A stretch of DNA of 64,000 bases, taken from assembly GCA_017992055.1 (NCBI GenBank), contig JAGOPK010000001.1, positions 744,001 through 808,000 of the forward strand, read 5' to 3'. Within the stretch, counting starts at the first letter, position 1, and every line of letters begins with the position of its first letter. Position numbers and translations under genes: made by a program. Below, piece after piece: positions 36,081 to 46,406 of the stretch. Below the pieces are notes generated by a model. The model was given only the letters and a program-made list of their open reading frames with translations. It searched no databases and was not told the origin of the DNA. The stretch comes from Burkholderiaceae bacterium. GTDB taxonomy: Bacteria > Pseudomonadota > Gammaproteobacteria > Burkholderiales > Burkholderiaceae_C.

Positions 36081-37232
36081 TCAGAAGAACGTGATCTCGG
36101 TGGCGGCCGGGGCCGCGGTGGCGGACTTGGCCGACGGGCTGCTGCGGTGCAGGTCGCGCTCCTCGGCCATGGCATAGGTGCTTTCCAGCTCGGCCAGCAG
36201 GCCCTGGGCGCTCAGCGGCGCGGGCGCCGCGCCGTCGCGCTCGGGCGCGGCCATCACCTCGGGCAGGCGGGCGATGTTCTGGCTGACATGGCTCATCACC
36301 TGGCCGATGCGGTCCTGGAACTGCAGGTGCACCAGGCTGTCGTTGATCTCGCCCTTGATGCCCTGGCTCTCGGCCTTCAGCACCTCGGCGGCCTGCACCA
36401 CCGCATCGGTGCTGCCGCGCAGCTCGCCCAGCACGGCGCTGATGCGCTGCTGGGCGGCCTGGGTCTCGGCCTCGTCGCGGGCGGTCGAGGCCTGGGCCGA
36501 GGCACGGGCATCGGCAATCGCCTGGCTGATCAGCGCCACCTTGTCGGCGATGCTGGTGCCGGTGCTGCCCGAGCGGCCCGACAGCGCGCGCACCTCCTGG
36601 GCCAGCACGCCGAAGCCGCGGCCCTCGGGGCCGGCATGGGCGGCCTCGATGGCGGCATTGATGGCCAGCAGATTGGTCTGCGCGGCAATGCTCTGCACCG
36701 CGCCGGCCATCTGCTGCAGCTCGGCGACAAAGCCTTCCAGCGCGCCCACCTGGCGCAGCATCTCCTCGCGGCTGTGCATCACGCGCTGCAGCGCCTCGGC
36801 CACCGTGGACAGCTCCTGCTCGCAGCGGGCAAAGCTGGCGGCCAGCTGGTGGCCATCGTCGCCACCCTGGCCCTGTCCGCCGGCGCCCGACAGGGTCTGG
36901 TCCAGGCGCTGCACGATGGTGGCAAAGCGCTGCGACAGCTCGCCGATGGCGTCTTCCATCTGCTGGCGCGAGTTGTCGATCTGGCGCCGCCAGACCGGGG
37001 CCAGGTCGTTGGCAAACTGCTGGCGGCTGCCCAGGTAGGCCTGCCATTGCTCGCGCTGCTGCGCCTGCTGGCGCCAGGCCTGGCGGGTGGCGACGCCGCC
37101 CCAGGCGGCCAGCACCGCGGCGCAGGCCCAGCCGGCCCAGCTGCCGCCCGACAGCGTGAGGCTGGCGGTGGCCGCGGCCAAGCCCAGGGCGGGGGTCAGG
37201 AACTGCGATCCCGACGCGGTGCGTGCATGCAT
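36081..37232 (-). CDS. MCP-like protein without a periplasmic sensor domain
   Basis: A 383-residue protein with an N-terminal hydrophobic hairpin (about residues 12-45) and no ligand-binding domain. A coiled-coil cytoplasmic region contains a divergent signalling tip ([41 protein letters not shown] in spans). Later it has [21 protein letters not shown], a segment found in MCP-like proteins next to stand-alone CheY and STAS genes. It could sense an internal or membrane state. It is the first gene of the che cluster, about 100 bases downstream of a sigma-28-like promoter. It ends TEITFF, without the pentapeptide of the other two receptors. Confidence 0.82.
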   Translation of the reverse strand: MHARTASGSQFLTPALGLAAATASLTLSGGSWAGWACAAVLAAWGGVATRQAWRQQAQQREQWQAYLGSRQQFANDLAPVWRRQIDNSRQQMEDAIGELSQRFATIVQRLDQTLSGAGGQGQGGDDGHQLAASFARCEQELSTVAEALQRVMHSREEMLRQVGALEGFVAELQQMAGAVQSIAAQTNLLAINAAIEAAHAGPEGRGFGVLAQEVRALSGRSGSTGTSIADKVALISQAIADARASAQASTARDEAETQAAQQRISAVLGELRGSTDAVVQAAEVLKAESQGIKGEINDSLVHLQFQDRIGQVMSHVSQNIARLPEVMAAPERDGAAPAPLSAQGLLAELESTYAMAEERDLHRSSPSAKSATAAPAATEITFF

Positions 37233-37341
37233 CTTGTGGTCCGGTGGTTGATGACCTGCCGGGCCGCGTCGCGGTGCTGGGCAGGTCGGGTCCTTGATTC
37301 GGTGGCATCCGCCGACTGCCCACATGCGGATATCCCCCTCA

Positions 37342-37368
37342 GTATCGGCAGCGCCCGCCGCGGCTTGA
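37342..37368 (-). promoter_or_regulatory. Sigma-28 (FliA)-type promoter of the che cluster
   Basis: On the minus strand TCAA (37368-37365), exactly 15 bases, then GCCGATAC (37349-37342). The FliA consensus is TAAA-N15-GCCGATAA, with TCAA a common -35 form. Transcription would start about 37335, about 100 bases before the MCP-like gene. Flagellar control of a chemotaxis operon is the usual arrangement. Confidence 0.75.
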
Positions 37369-37437
37369 GCCGGGAACAACGGGGTGGAGACTGCACAGTT
37401 CCACGGCATCGACGCCGTGGGCGGGCATTGAGCGGCC

Positions 37438-37464
37438 TCAAGCTGCACGCTCATGGGCCGATAC
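37438..37464 (+). promoter_or_regulatory. Sigma-28 (FliA)-type promoter of the REC-EAL gene
   Basis: On the plus strand TCAA (37438-37441), exactly 15 bases, then GCCGATAC (37457-37464). These are the same hexamers and spacing as the divergent che promoter 90 bases away. The expected start (about 37471) is only about seven bases before the ATG at 37478, so the mRNA would be almost leaderless or translation starts later. Confidence 0.75.
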
Positions 37465-37477
37465 AGGTTGGGCTGGC

Positions 37478-38791
37478 ATGGCCGACGCCTGCCGGCCCGA
37501 TGCCCCGAACATGCCCGATCAACGATCTGCCGCCCGCGCTGCCGCCCAGGCCGAAGCCCAACAGGCCTCGGCAGGGGCCTGGGTGCCCGACAGCGTGCTG
37601 GTGGTCGACGACAGCGCGGTGCAGCGTGCGCACAACGTGGGCGTGATGCGCCGCCTGGGCGTGGGCCTGATCTACGAGGCCGGCGACGGCCAGGAGGCGC
37701 TGGACCTGCTGAAGATGCTGGTGCTGCCGCCGGCCCTGCTGGTCACCGACCTGGAAATGCCGGGCATCGACGGCGTGGAACTGATCGAGCGCCTGAGCCA
37801 GGCCCATCCCGAGCTGCCGCTGATCGTGGTCTCCAGCCGCGAGGACACGCTGATCCACACCGTCGAGGCCATGGCCAGGGCCCTGGGCCAGAAGGTGGTG
37901 ATGGCCATGCGCAAGCCGCTGCAGCAGGAGGCCGTGGCCCAGGCCCTGGCCCAGTGGCGGCCGGCCGGCAGCGGCCCGGCGGCGCGGCGCGCCGAGGCCC
38001 GCATCGACCCCGCCGACCTGCTGCGCGCGCTGGACCAGGGCCTGATCCAGCCGCATTTCCAGCCCAAGGTCGATGTGCAGACCGGCCTGCTGCGTGGCGT
38101 GGAATCGCTGGCGCGCTGGGACGATCCGCTGCTGGGCCGCATCACGCCCGACCGCTTCATCCCGCTGGCCGAGAGCCAGGGCCTGATCCAGCGCCTGACC
38201 ATGGCCATGCTGGACCAGACGCTGACGCATCTGGAAGCCTGGAACGCCCGCGGCCTGCGCCTGTCGGCGGCGGTCAACCTGTCGCCGCAGCTGCTGCTGG
38301 TGCCGGGCCTGGCGCGCGACATCGTCGAGCTGGCCGAATGCCACCAGGTCGACCCGGCGCAGCTGACGCTGGAGATCACCGAGGGCTCGGTGACCTCGCA
38401 GTTCGGCACCGCGCTGGCGGCGCTGGCGCGGCTGCGGCTGAAGGGCTTCGGCCTGTCCATCGACGACTACGGCACCGGCTTCTCGTCGATGCAGCAGCTG
38501 GCGCGCATCCCGTTCACCGAGCTCAAGGTGGACCGCAGCTTCGTGCACGGCGCGCACAAGAAGCGCAACCTGCAGGTCATCCTGCGCTCGGCGCTGGACA
38601 TGGCGCGCCAGCTCAGCCTGCTGACCGTGGCCGAGGGCGTGGAAGAGCTGGACGACTGGCGGCTGCTGCAGGACTGCGGCTGTGCCGTGGCCCAGGGCTG
38701 GCTGATCGGCAAGGCCATGCCGCCGGCCGAGTTGCCGGCCTGGATACGCGGCCACCAGCTGCAGCTGCCGCGGCTGCGGCGGCCGGGTTGA
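37478..38791 (+). CDS. Response regulator with EAL c-di-GMP phosphodiesterase domain
   Basis: A 437-residue REC-EAL protein. The receiver (about 38-150) has acidic VVDDS, phospho-acceptor Asp91 in [13 protein letters not shown] and Lys in MRKPL. The EAL domain (about 170-425) keeps the catalytic set: ESLARW (EAL position), [36 protein letters not shown] and [10 protein letters not shown]. An active c-di-GMP hydrolase is therefore expected. It resembles RocR-type proteins. The promoter at 37438-37464 suggests the true start may be the in-frame ATG at 37511, which costs only low-complexity residues. It probably lowers c-di-GMP when flagellar genes are on. Confidence 0.92.
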   Translation: MADACRPDAPNMPDQRSAARAAAQAEAQQASAGAWVPDSVLVVDDSAVQRAHNVGVMRRLGVGLIYEAGDGQEALDLLKMLVLPPALLVTDLEMPGIDGVELIERLSQAHPELPLIVVSSREDTLIHTVEAMARALGQKVVMAMRKPLQQEAVAQALAQWRPAGSGPAARRAEARIDPADLLRALDQGLIQPHFQPKVDVQTGLLRGVESLARWDDPLLGRITPDRFIPLAESQGLIQRLTMAMLDQTLTHLEAWNARGLRLSAAVNLSPQLLLVPGLARDIVELAECHQVDPAQLTLEITEGSVTSQFGTALAALARLRLKGFGLSIDDYGTGFSSMQQLARIPFTELKVDRSFVHGAHKKRNLQVILRSALDMARQLSLLTVAEGVEELDDWRLLQDCGCAVAQGWLIGKAMPPAELPAWIRGHQLQLPRLRRPG

Positions 38792-38794
38792 GCT

Positions 38795-40981
38795 TCAGAC
38801 CACCCACTGGTCGGCGCGGGCCTGGCCACCCATGGCCGGATCGCTGATCGACGGCGCGCCGGTTTCCACCCGGCCGGCGAAACGGCGGCTGAAGCCAGCC
38901 ATCCCGGACACCTTGACGCTGAAGTCATACCAGCGGCCGCTGGCGGCCAGAGGCAGTCGCAGCGCCTGTTCGCTGCGCGCGACCACCGTGTACTGGCCGA
39001 CGGCGCGGCTGGCATAGCGGTTGGCCACCAGCTCGAACACGCAGGGCGTGCCGCCGCTGTTGACCAGCTTGACCAGCAGGTCGCCGCTGCTGCGCTCGGC
39101 GATCACCTGCACATCGGGATTGGCCGCGGTTGGGCTGGTCAGGCCTGCCGCATTGCCGGTGATGTGGCGGTGGAAGCCGTTGGGTCCGAGGATCCACAGG
39201 TCGTAGCCGCCCCGGCCGTCGGGTGCCCAGCTGCCCTGCAGCTGTTTGCCCGGCTCCACCGTGTAGCGGCTGGGGATGTCCGCCAGGCGCAGCCGGTCAT
39301 AGACGTGGAACACGGCCGCCGCACTGCCGGTGTTCTCGAAGCCGATGGTGACGGCGCCGGCTGTCACACGGGCCGTGGCCGCCAGCTCGTAGGGCAGGGC
39401 CGACGAAGGCCGCACGCCACTGGCCTGCACCGGCAGGGTCAACGTGGTGGGCAGCGTGGGGCGCGGCTTGGTGGGGTTGCCCAGCGCGCGGGTCTTGTCG
39501 GCCAGCGCACGGGTGTCGGGCAGCAGGGCCAGGAAGTCGGTGCTGTGGTTCGGGTTGGCGAAGTTGAAGGCGCTGGTCAGGTCACCGCAGACCGCACGGC
39601 GCCAGGCCGAGATGTTGGGTTCCATCACGCCGAAGCGCTGCTCCAGGAAGCGCAGCACCGAGGTGTGGTCGAACACCTGCGAATTGACCCAGCCACCCTT
39701 GCTGAACGGCGAGACCACGTACATCGGCACGCGCGGGCCCAGGCCATAAGGCCAGTGCAGGGTGTCGGGCGCCGGGCTGTGGGGGTTCTCGACCTCGTGG
39801 TACTCGCCCGTGGTGTCCACCGTCGAAGCCCCGGCAAACACCCGCGCGGCGGGATTGCTGCTCCAGCTCAGCACCGACGGGGCGGCGGGCGGCGGCACAT
39901 GGTCGAAGAAGCCGTCGTTCTCGTCGAAGTTGATCAGCAGCACGGTGCTGGCCCAGACCTCGGGATTGGCGGTCAGCGCTTCCAGCACCTTGGCCGTGTA
40001 TTCGGCCCCCTGCGCCGGGCTGGACGGGCCGGGGTGCTCGGAGCCGCCCTCGGTGGCGACGATCCACGACACCTGGGGTAGCTTGCCGTCCACCACATCC
40101 TGGCGCAGCAGGTCCAGGTCGCGGGTGCTGATGCCACGTGCCTTCAGCGCGGCCGAGGCGCCGGGCCGGTTGAACCAGGCATCGCGGAAGGGCTTGAAGC
40201 CGGCCAGCGGGTTGTCGGTGAAGTTGTCGTCCATGTTCTCGTACACCTGCCACGAGATGCCGGCGGCCTGCAGCCGCTCGGGATAGGTGGTCCAGGTGTA
40301 GTCGGGCAGGTTGTCGAACCAGTCGTTGCGGTTGCTGACGGCCGGGCCGCCGCGCTGGCCCAGTGGATCGTTGGTGCCGGTCCATATGAACAGGCGGTTC
40401 GGGTTGGTCGACCCGGCCAGCGAGCAGTGGTAGGCGTCGCAGACGGTGAAGGCATTGGCCAGTGCAAACTGGAACGGGATGTCGTCCTTGCCGTAATAGC
40501 CCATCGAGTGGTTGTGCTTGGTCAGCGGCCACCAGTTCATGCGGCCCTGGTCCCAGTGGCGGTCGCCCCAGCCATGCGGCGTGCCGTCCACGCGCATCAG
40601 GTTGAAGTTGAGCCTGGTATTGAGCTGGAACGGCGCAATGGTCTTGGGCTGGCTGCGGCCCGGCACGGCCGGGTTGCTGGTGGCATTGGTCGGCTCGGTG
40701 GGCTGCACCCAGACGCTTTTGCCCTGGATCAGGCCGGGGCGGTCCACCACCGGGATCGGGAACGGATCGCCAAAGCCACGCACGCCGGCCAGCGTGCCGA
40801 AGTAGTGGTCGAAGGAGCGGTTTTCCTGGGTCAGGATCACCACATGCTGCACGTCCTTGAGGGTGCCGGTGACGACCTTGGCGGGCGCGGCCAGTGCCTT
40901 CTGGATCACCGCCGGAAAGGCGCCGAGCGAGCCGGTGGCGGCCACCGATTGCAGGAAGGTGCGACGTGAGGGATGGCTCAT
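38795..40981 (-). CDS. plcN: Phosphocholine-specific phospholipase C, Tat-exported
   Basis: A 728-residue secreted enzyme cleaving phosphatidylcholine-type lipids. The Tat signal is SRRTFLQSVAATGSLGAFPA. The catalytic core opens with VVILTQENRSFDHYFGTLAGVRGFGDP, the phosphoesterase family hallmark. PHGWGDRHWDQGRMNWWPL, DAYHCSLAGSTNPNRLFIWTG and LLINFDENDGFFDHVPPP follow. Two C-terminal DUF756 domains (about 510-710) are typical of non-haemolytic PLC. The gene follows a PEP-CTERM protein gene by 47 bases on the same strand, so both may be one transcript. No Pho box was found upstream. Confidence 0.93.
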   Translation of the reverse strand: MSHPSRRTFLQSVAATGSLGAFPAVIQKALAAPAKVVTGTLKDVQHVVILTQENRSFDHYFGTLAGVRGFGDPFPIPVVDRPGLIQGKSVWVQPTEPTNATSNPAVPGRSQPKTIAPFQLNTRLNFNLMRVDGTPHGWGDRHWDQGRMNWWPLTKHNHSMGYYGKDDIPFQFALANAFTVCDAYHCSLAGSTNPNRLFIWTGTNDPLGQRGGPAVSNRNDWFDNLPDYTWTTYPERLQAAGISWQVYENMDDNFTDNPLAGFKPFRDAWFNRPGASAALKARGISTRDLDLLRQDVVDGKLPQVSWIVATEGGSEHPGPSSPAQGAEYTAKVLEALTANPEVWASTVLLINFDENDGFFDHVPPPAAPSVLSWSSNPAARVFAGASTVDTTGEYHEVENPHSPAPDTLHWPYGLGPRVPMYVVSPFSKGGWVNSQVFDHTSVLRFLEQRFGVMEPNISAWRRAVCGDLTSAFNFANPNHSTDFLALLPDTRALADKTRALGNPTKPRPTLPTTLTLPVQASGVRPSSALPYELAATARVTAGAVTIGFENTGSAAAVFHVYDRLRLADIPSRYTVEPGKQLQGSWAPDGRGGYDLWILGPNGFHRHITGNAAGLTSPTAANPDVQVIAERSSGDLLVKLVNSGGTPCVFELVANRYASRAVGQYTVVARSEQALRLPLAASGRWYDFSVKVSGMAGFSRRFAGRVETGAPSISDPAMGGQARADQWVV

Positions 40982-41028
40982 CGGGAGTCTCTGTGGGGTG
41001 CTGCGGTTGGGCGTGCGTGCGGTGTGGC

Positions 41029-41694
41029 TCAGCGGGCACGGCGGCGCGCGCCGGCGCCCACGGCCAGCAGGCCCAGCGCCATCAGCGCCCAGGTCTGCGG
41101 CTCGGGCACGGCGGCGGTGAGCGTGAAGCTCAGGTTGTCGGCATAGGCGCCGGTGCTGTCGCCGTCGGGCGCGTCCATCGACAGGCTGAACTGGATGGAG
41201 CGTGTGCCGCCGGGCAGCCAGCCACTGGTGTGGAAACCGCCCAGCACCGTCAGATTGGCGCGCAGGTCCAGGAAGATCGGCCCCAGCTCGGTGTGGCCGA
41301 GCTCGGCGCCCGCCGCGTCCAGGAAGGAGACGTAGAGCAGCGGGTTGTCTTCCTGGTCACCCACGCCACCCAGGTAGGCGTCAAGCTTGAAGCCGATCTG
41401 GCCGGCGTCGATGGCCGCGGCCTGGTCGCTCAGATCCACGCTCTGCCAGCCGGCGGCCAGGCCATTGGCGCTGCCAATGAACATCAGGCTGCCATGCGGC
41501 GCATCCGGGTACAGGAACACCGGGGGCGCATAGCCGGCGGTGGCCAGCGATGCCACGCCGTCGAAGTCGTGCCAGCCGCTGATGCCGGACTCGGCGTCAC
41601 CATTGGCGATCAGGTTGACGTCCAGTGCCGCCGCCTGGGCGTGGATCGTGGCCATCAGCAGTGGCAAGGCGAAAGCAAGGCAGAGTGACTTCAT
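41029..41694 (-). CDS. PEP-CTERM protein with jelly-roll-like domain
   Basis: A 221-residue exported protein with a signal peptide (MKSLCLAFALPLLMATIHAQA), then LDVNLIANGDAESGISGWHDFDG. This is the opening seen in beta-sandwich, carbohydrate-binding-like modules of surface proteins. The C-terminus is VPEPQTWAL, a hydrophobic helix and GARRRAR, the exosortase sorting signal. It lies 47 bases upstream of phospholipase C. Its partner function is unknown; it might bind matrix polysaccharide. The start at 41692-41694 removes an implausible 85-residue extension. Confidence 0.85.
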   Translation of the reverse strand: MKSLCLAFALPLLMATIHAQAAALDVNLIANGDAESGISGWHDFDGVASLATAGYAPPVFLYPDAPHGSLMFIGSANGLAAGWQSVDLSDQAAAIDAGQIGFKLDAYLGGVGDQEDNPLLYVSFLDAAGAELGHTELGPIFLDLRANLTVLGGFHTSGWLPGGTRSIQFSLSMDAPDGDSTGAYADNLSFTLTAAVPEPQTWALMALGLLAVGAGARRRAR

Positions 41695-41815
41695 GGTGGC
41701 CCGGGCGGAGTGATGGAGAGGAGAAGGCGACAAGGGGCGGCCGATGGCCGCCTCGCTCTTCATCGTCTCGGACGCGGGTGACCCGGTCGTGTCGCCCAGC
41801 CGCCCGCCGAACGGC

Positions 41816-42793
41816 CTATGCCGGCGTGCCCATGCTGCTGCGCAGCCGCTCCAGCTCGGCCCGCGGCGGCAGGCCGAACAGGCCGCGGTAGTCGCGGCTG
41901 AACTGCGAGGCGCTTTCGTAACCCACGCGGTGCGCGGCCGCCGCGGCATCCAGGCCTTGGGCCAGCATCAGCCGGCGCGCCTGGTGCAGGCGCAGCTGCT
42001 TCTGGTATTGCAGCGGCGACAGCGAGGTCAGCTGCTTGAAATGCTGGTGCAGGCTGGACGGGCTCATGTGCGCGGCCTGGGCCAGCTCGTCGATGCGCAC
42101 CGGCTCGGCATAGCGCCGCTCCAGCAGGCCGATGGCGCGTGCCAGGCGCTGGGTCCGGCTCTCGGCCACGGCCAGGGCGCGCAGCTGCTGGCCCAGCTCG
42201 CCGATCAGCACGTGGTAGAGGATCTCGCGAAGCACCAGCGGCGCCAGCACCGGCAGATGCTGGGGCGTGTCCAGCAGCCTCAGCAGGCGCAGCACGGCGT
42301 CCAGCAGCGGCAGCGTGACACGCGCCAGGTTGAGGCCGCGCGCCGCGGCCTCGGCCTTGCTGTTCGACGCCGTTCCGGCCGTGCTTTCGAGCAGCAGCGC
42401 CGCCAGCGCCTGGCTGTCCAGCGTCAGGCGCAGGCACAGATACGGCGCCTGCGGCGAGGCCTCGGTGATCTGGCCGCTGGGCAGCATGGTCACCGACACC
42501 AGCAGGCAGTGCAGCGGGTCGTAGCGCAGGATCTCGCGGCCCAGCAGCGCCTGCTTGCGCCCCTGCAGCACCAGCACCAGGCCGGGCTCGTAGACCGTGG
42601 GCAGCGGCAACGCCGGCGTGCTGGCGCGGATCAGCTGCAGGCCCGGCACCGCGGTGGCATGGTGGCCGTCGGCGGGCGCATGGGCCAGCGCCAGCCGCCG
42701 TGCCTGGGCCAGCAGGGCCTGCAGCGCGGCGCTGTCGGGGTCGTCGCAGTCGGCGGGGGTGGTGGCGGTGGTGGTGGTCACGGCATCTGGCAT
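41816..42793 (-). CDS. AraC family regulator (AraC_N type)
   Basis: A 325-residue regulator. The N-terminal cupin-like AraC_N domain includes [40 protein letters not shown] in spans. The C-terminal two helix-turn-helix motifs are [43 protein letters not shown] and [22 protein letters not shown] in spans. Such regulators usually sit opposite an oxidoreductase gene they control. Here the divergent gene is an aldo/keto reductase, 170 bases away. The inducer is unknown. Confidence 0.9.
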   Translation of the reverse strand: MPDAVTTTTATTPADCDDPDSAALQALLAQARRLALAHAPADGHHATAVPGLQLIRASTPALPLPTVYEPGLVLVLQGRKQALLGREILRYDPLHCLLVSVTMLPSGQITEASPQAPYLCLRLTLDSQALAALLLESTAGTASNSKAEAAARGLNLARVTLPLLDAVLRLLRLLDTPQHLPVLAPLVLREILYHVLIGELGQQLRALAVAESRTQRLARAIGLLERRYAEPVRIDELAQAAHMSPSSLHQHFKQLTSLSPLQYQKQLRLHQARRLMLAQGLDAAAAAHRVGYESASQFSRDYRGLFGLPPRAELERLRSSMGTPA

Positions 42794-42963
42794 GGCCGGA
42801 CGATTGTGGGCCGTGGCGTAGCGCGGGCCAGGGTCATGCGGCGCCGGACGGCGTGCATTTGGAGGATCGGGCAAGCATCGGCGAGCTTCCGGCTGGTCTT
42901 GGCACGCCGGCCTGCCTACGCTGGAGGCCCCGTTCATCACTGCAGTTGCCGGAGTTTCCTGCC

Positions 42964-43977
42964 ATGCCCGCCACCTCTCTCACCACCGCCTTCCCCCGCC
43001 GCCGCCTGGGCCGCCACGGCCCCGAGGTGTCCGCCCTGGGCCTGGGCTGCATGGGCATGTCGGACTTCTACGGTCCGGCCGACGATGCGCTGTCGCTGGC
43101 CGTGCTGCACCATGCGCTGGACCTGGGCATCAACCTGCTGGACACCGCCGACATGTATGGCGTGGGCGCCAACGAGCGCCTGCTGGCGCCGCTGCTGGCG
43201 GCGCGCCGCGACGAGGTGGTGCTGGCCACCAAGTTCGGCAATGTGCGTGCGCCGGACGGCCGGCTGCTGCGCATCGACGGCAGCCCGGCCTATGTGAGAA
43301 GCGCCTGCGAGGCCAGCCTGCAGCGCCTGGGCGTGGACCACATCGACCTGTACTACCAGCACCGGGTGGACAAGACCGTGCCGATCGAGGACACCGTGGG
43401 CGCCATGGCCGACCTGGTGCGCGCCGGCAAGGTGCGCCACCTGGGCCTGTCGGAGGCCGCGCCCGAGACCTTGCGCCGTGCCGCCGCCGTGCATCCGATC
43501 GCCGCGCTGCAGACCGAATATTCGCTGTGGACCCGCGATGTCGAGGCTGAGATCCTGCCCACCTGCCGCGCGCTCGGCATTGCCCTGGTGCCCTACAGCC
43601 CGCTGGGCCGCGGCTTTCTGACCGGCGCCTTGCGCAGCGCCGATGCCCTGGCCGCCGACGACTGGCGCCGCGCCAACCCACGCTTCCAGGCCGACAACCT
43701 GGCGCACAACCTGGCCCTGGCCGATGCGCTGGGCGCGCTGGCGGCGCGCCTGGCCGTCACGCCGGCACAGCTGGCCCTGGCCTGGCTGCTGGCGCAGGGC
43801 GAGGACATCGTGCCGATCCCCGGCACGCGGCGCATGGCGCGGCTGGATGAAAACGCCGCCGCCGCCCGGCTGAGCCTGGGCGCCGAAGATCTTGCCGCCG
43901 TGGCCAGTCTGCTGGACCGGCATGCGGTGGCCGGCACACGCTATCCGGCACCGGCTATGGCGGCGCTGAATGGCTGA
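42964..43977 (+). CDS. Aldo/keto reductase
   Basis: A 337-residue NADPH-dependent TIM barrel. Catalytic tetrad: Asp in LLDTADMYG, Tyr in DMYG, Lys in VLATKFGN and His in LYYQHRVD. The cofactor loop is [19 protein letters not shown]. The sequence resembles AKR13/YakC-type enzymes that reduce aldehydes. The divergent AraC protein is its likely regulator. The start at 42964 gives the typical [22 protein letters not shown]-terminus. Confidence 0.92.
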   Translation: MPATSLTTAFPRRRLGRHGPEVSALGLGCMGMSDFYGPADDALSLAVLHHALDLGINLLDTADMYGVGANERLLAPLLAARRDEVVLATKFGNVRAPDGRLLRIDGSPAYVRSACEASLQRLGVDHIDLYYQHRVDKTVPIEDTVGAMADLVRAGKVRHLGLSEAAPETLRRAAAVHPIAALQTEYSLWTRDVEAEILPTCRALGIALVPYSPLGRGFLTGALRSADALAADDWRRANPRFQADNLAHNLALADALGALAARLAVTPAQLALAWLLAQGEDIVPIPGTRRMARLDENAAAARLSLGAEDLAAVASLLDRHAVAGTRYPAPAMAALNG

Positions 43978-44003
43978 GCCTGCGGCGCGCCGGATCGGGC
44001 CCT

Positions 44004-45116
44004 TCAGCCCAGGCCCAGAAAGCCGCTGATGCGCTGCAGCTCGTCGTCCAGCGCCGCGGCAAAGCCGGCCTCGCGCGGCGCCCGGCCCGAGGCCGACTGA
44101 TAGCCGGTCTGGGCCTGCAGCCGGCCATTGGCCACCGACAGATTGGCCCAGCCGATGACCTGGCCGCGCCACAGCAGCGGCAGCGCGTAGTAGCCGCGCA
44201 GGCGCTTGGGCGCCGGCGTATAGGCCTCGAAGCGGTAGGCCCAGCCCCAGAAGAGTTCGAAGCGCCGCCGGTCCCAGACCACCGGGTCGAACGGCGCCAG
44301 CAGGTCCACCCGGTCGTCGCGTGCCGCCGCATGGGCGTGGCGGCGCAGCGCCGGGTTCTCGTCGGCCGGCCAGTACCAGCGCAGGCCGTCGACCTCGGCC
44401 GAGCCCAGCCGCGCCTTGGCCCGGGCCAGGGCGGCGGCGCGCAGGCCGGCCCATTGCGGCGCGCCACCGCGCAGATGGCTGACCAGCTCGGACAGCGAGC
44501 GCTCGGGCAGCGGCGCGTACTGGCCGACGACGATGTCGATCAGCCGGTCCATGGCCGTGGCCGGATCGGCCACTTCGCCGGCCGGCGCCAGCCGCGCCGC
44601 ATACAGCCGCGTGCCGCCCTCGCGCCGCGCCACGCGCAGCAGGCCGCGGTAGTGCATGCCGTCCAGCAGCTGGGTGCTGGCATTGGACGAGCCGCCGAAC
44701 CAGTTGCGCGCCTTGCCATGATGGAACTGGGCATCCACCTCGCGTGGATGCACCACGCCACGCTCGCGCACAAAGGCCAGCACCTCCTGGGCCTGGTGCC
44801 AGCGCGCCGCCGGCCAGGCGGTGGCCGGGCTGCGCGGATGCATCAGGTGGTGGATGTCGCGGGGCAGAAAGCCGTAGTTGACGAAGAAGTCCTCCTCCAC
44901 CGCCAGCCGCGGATAGCGCTGCTCCAGCTCGCCGGCGCGGTAGCCGGCCACGCGGTGGCGCAGCATCAGGTCTTGCGCTCGCGCCGGCGCGCGGATCGGA
45001 TCGGCCTGCACATAGCCCAGGCGCTGGATGGCCCGGGGCAGGGTGGTGGGCTTGAACAGGCTGCGGGCGATGGCGTGCTGGCGCAGCTGGTCCAGGGTCG
45101 GGGGTCGGGAAGCCAT
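44004..45116 (-). CDS. YcaQ-like winged-helix DNA glycosylase (HTH_42 family)
   Basis: A 370-residue protein of the HTH_42/YcaQ family, which includes interstrand-crosslink glycosylases (AlkZ, AlkX). [22 protein letters not shown] near residue 35 contains Gln37-Ala38-Asp39, the Q-x-D motif typical of the YcaQ/AlkX subgroup (AlkZ has Q-x-Q). [28 protein letters not shown] and [26 protein letters not shown] in spans are further family blocks. It probably unhooks alkylated or crosslinked bases. It is convergent with the aldo/keto reductase and divergent from purT (67 bases). Confidence 0.83.
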   Translation of the reverse strand: MASRPPTLDQLRQHAIARSLFKPTTLPRAIQRLGYVQADPIRAPARAQDLMLRHRVAGYRAGELEQRYPRLAVEEDFFVNYGFLPRDIHHLMHPRSPATAWPAARWHQAQEVLAFVRERGVVHPREVDAQFHHGKARNWFGGSSNASTQLLDGMHYRGLLRVARREGGTRLYAARLAPAGEVADPATAMDRLIDIVVGQYAPLPERSLSELVSHLRGGAPQWAGLRAAALARAKARLGSAEVDGLRWYWPADENPALRRHAHAAARDDRVDLLAPFDPVVWDRRRFELFWGWAYRFEAYTPAPKRLRGYYALPLLWRGQVIGWANLSVANGRLQAQTGYQSASGRAPREAGFAAALDDELQRISGFLGLG

Positions 45117-45183
45117 GGGGCGGCAGGTTAGCGCGGCGCGCGACAATCGCCGCTCGACATCCACCCTGACGACGCCTGCTGCC

Positions 45184-46404
45184 ATGTCCACCACGCTCGG
45201 TACCCCGCTGTCCCCCAACGCCACCCGCGTGATGCTGCTGGGCAGCGGCGAGCTGGGCAAGGAGGTGCTGATCGCGCTGCAGCGCCTGGGCGTGGAGACG
45301 ATTGCCGTGGACCGCTACGACAACGCGCCCGGCCAGCAGGTGGCCCACCATGCACGCACCATCGCGATGAGCGATCCCGCCGCGCTGCGCGCGCTGATCG
45401 AGGCCGAGAAGCCCGACCTGGTGGTGCCCGAGATCGAGGCCATCGCCACGCCGGTGCTGGAGGCGCTGGAGGCCGAGGGCCGGGTGCGCGTGATCCCCAC
45501 CGCCCGCGCCGCGCGCCTGACCATGGACCGCGAAGGCATACGCCGCCTGGCCGCCGAGACCCTGGGCCTGCCGACCAGCCCCTACCGCTTCTGCGATTCG
45601 CTCGCCGAGCTGCAGGCGGCCATCGCCGGTGTGGATGGGCAGCCGGGCATCGGCTACCCCTGCATCGTCAAGCCGGTGATGAGCAGCTCGGGCAAGGGCC
45701 AGAGCAAGATCGACGGCCCGGACGATGTGCAGAAGGCCTGGGACTACGCGATGGCCGGCGGCCGCGTCGGCCCCGGCCGGGTCATCGTCGAAGGCTTCAT
45801 CCGCTTCGACTACGAGATCACCCAGCTCACCGTGCGTGCGCTGGGGCCCGACGGCCAGGTGCAGACGCAGTTCTGCGAGCCCATCGGCCACATCCAGGTC
45901 AGCGGCGACTATGTGGAAAGCTGGCAGCCGCATGCGATGAGCGCCACGGCGCTGCAGCGCTCGCGCGAGATCGCCCAGGCCATCACCGACAACCTCGGCG
46001 GCCAGGGCCTGTTCGGCGTGGAGCTGTTCGTGCAGGGCGACCAGGTCTGGTTCAGCGAGGTCAGCCCGCGCCCGCACGACACCGGCATGGTGACCCTGGC
46101 CACGCAGTGGCAGAACGAGTTCGAGCTGCATGCCCGTGCCATCCTCGGCCTGCCGGTGGACACCTCGTTGAAGACGCCCGGCGCCAGCGCGGTGATCTAC
46201 GGCGGCGTCGATGCCCAGGGCATCGTCTTCGACGGCGTGGCCGATGCGCTGGCCGTGCCCGGCACCGAGCTGCGCCTGTTCGGCAAGCCCGAGAGCTTCG
46301 TCAAGCGGCGCATGGGCGTAGCGCTGGCGCGTGATGCCGATGTGGAGACGGCGCGCGAGCGCGCCAAGCTGGCGGCGTCCAAGGTCAAGCCGCGGCGGGC
46401 CTGA
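45184..46404 (+). CDS. purT: Formate-dependent phosphoribosylglycinamide formyltransferase
   Basis: A 406-residue ATP-grasp enzyme using formate and ATP in the third step of purine synthesis. It has [43 protein letters not shown] (ATP lid), [13 protein letters not shown] and [12 protein letters not shown], all PurT signatures. The length matches E. coli PurT (392). The MBL hydrolase gene starts two bases after its stop. Confidence 0.96.
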   Translation: MSTTLGTPLSPNATRVMLLGSGELGKEVLIALQRLGVETIAVDRYDNAPGQQVAHHARTIAMSDPAALRALIEAEKPDLVVPEIEAIATPVLEALEAEGRVRVIPTARAARLTMDREGIRRLAAETLGLPTSPYRFCDSLAELQAAIAGVDGQPGIGYPCIVKPVMSSSGKGQSKIDGPDDVQKAWDYAMAGGRVGPGRVIVEGFIRFDYEITQLTVRALGPDGQVQTQFCEPIGHIQVSGDYVESWQPHAMSATALQRSREIAQAITDNLGGQGLFGVELFVQGDQVWFSEVSPRPHDTGMVTLATQWQNEFELHARAILGLPVDTSLKTPGASAVIYGGVDAQGIVFDGVADALAVPGTELRLFGKPESFVKRRMGVALARDADVETARERAKLAASKVKPRRA

Positions 46405-46406
46405 AC

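Noticed and set aside
40982-41028. A Pho box before phospholipase C, as in Pseudomonas.
   Set aside because: No CTGTCA-type repeat in this gap, and a co-transcribed gene lies directly upstream.
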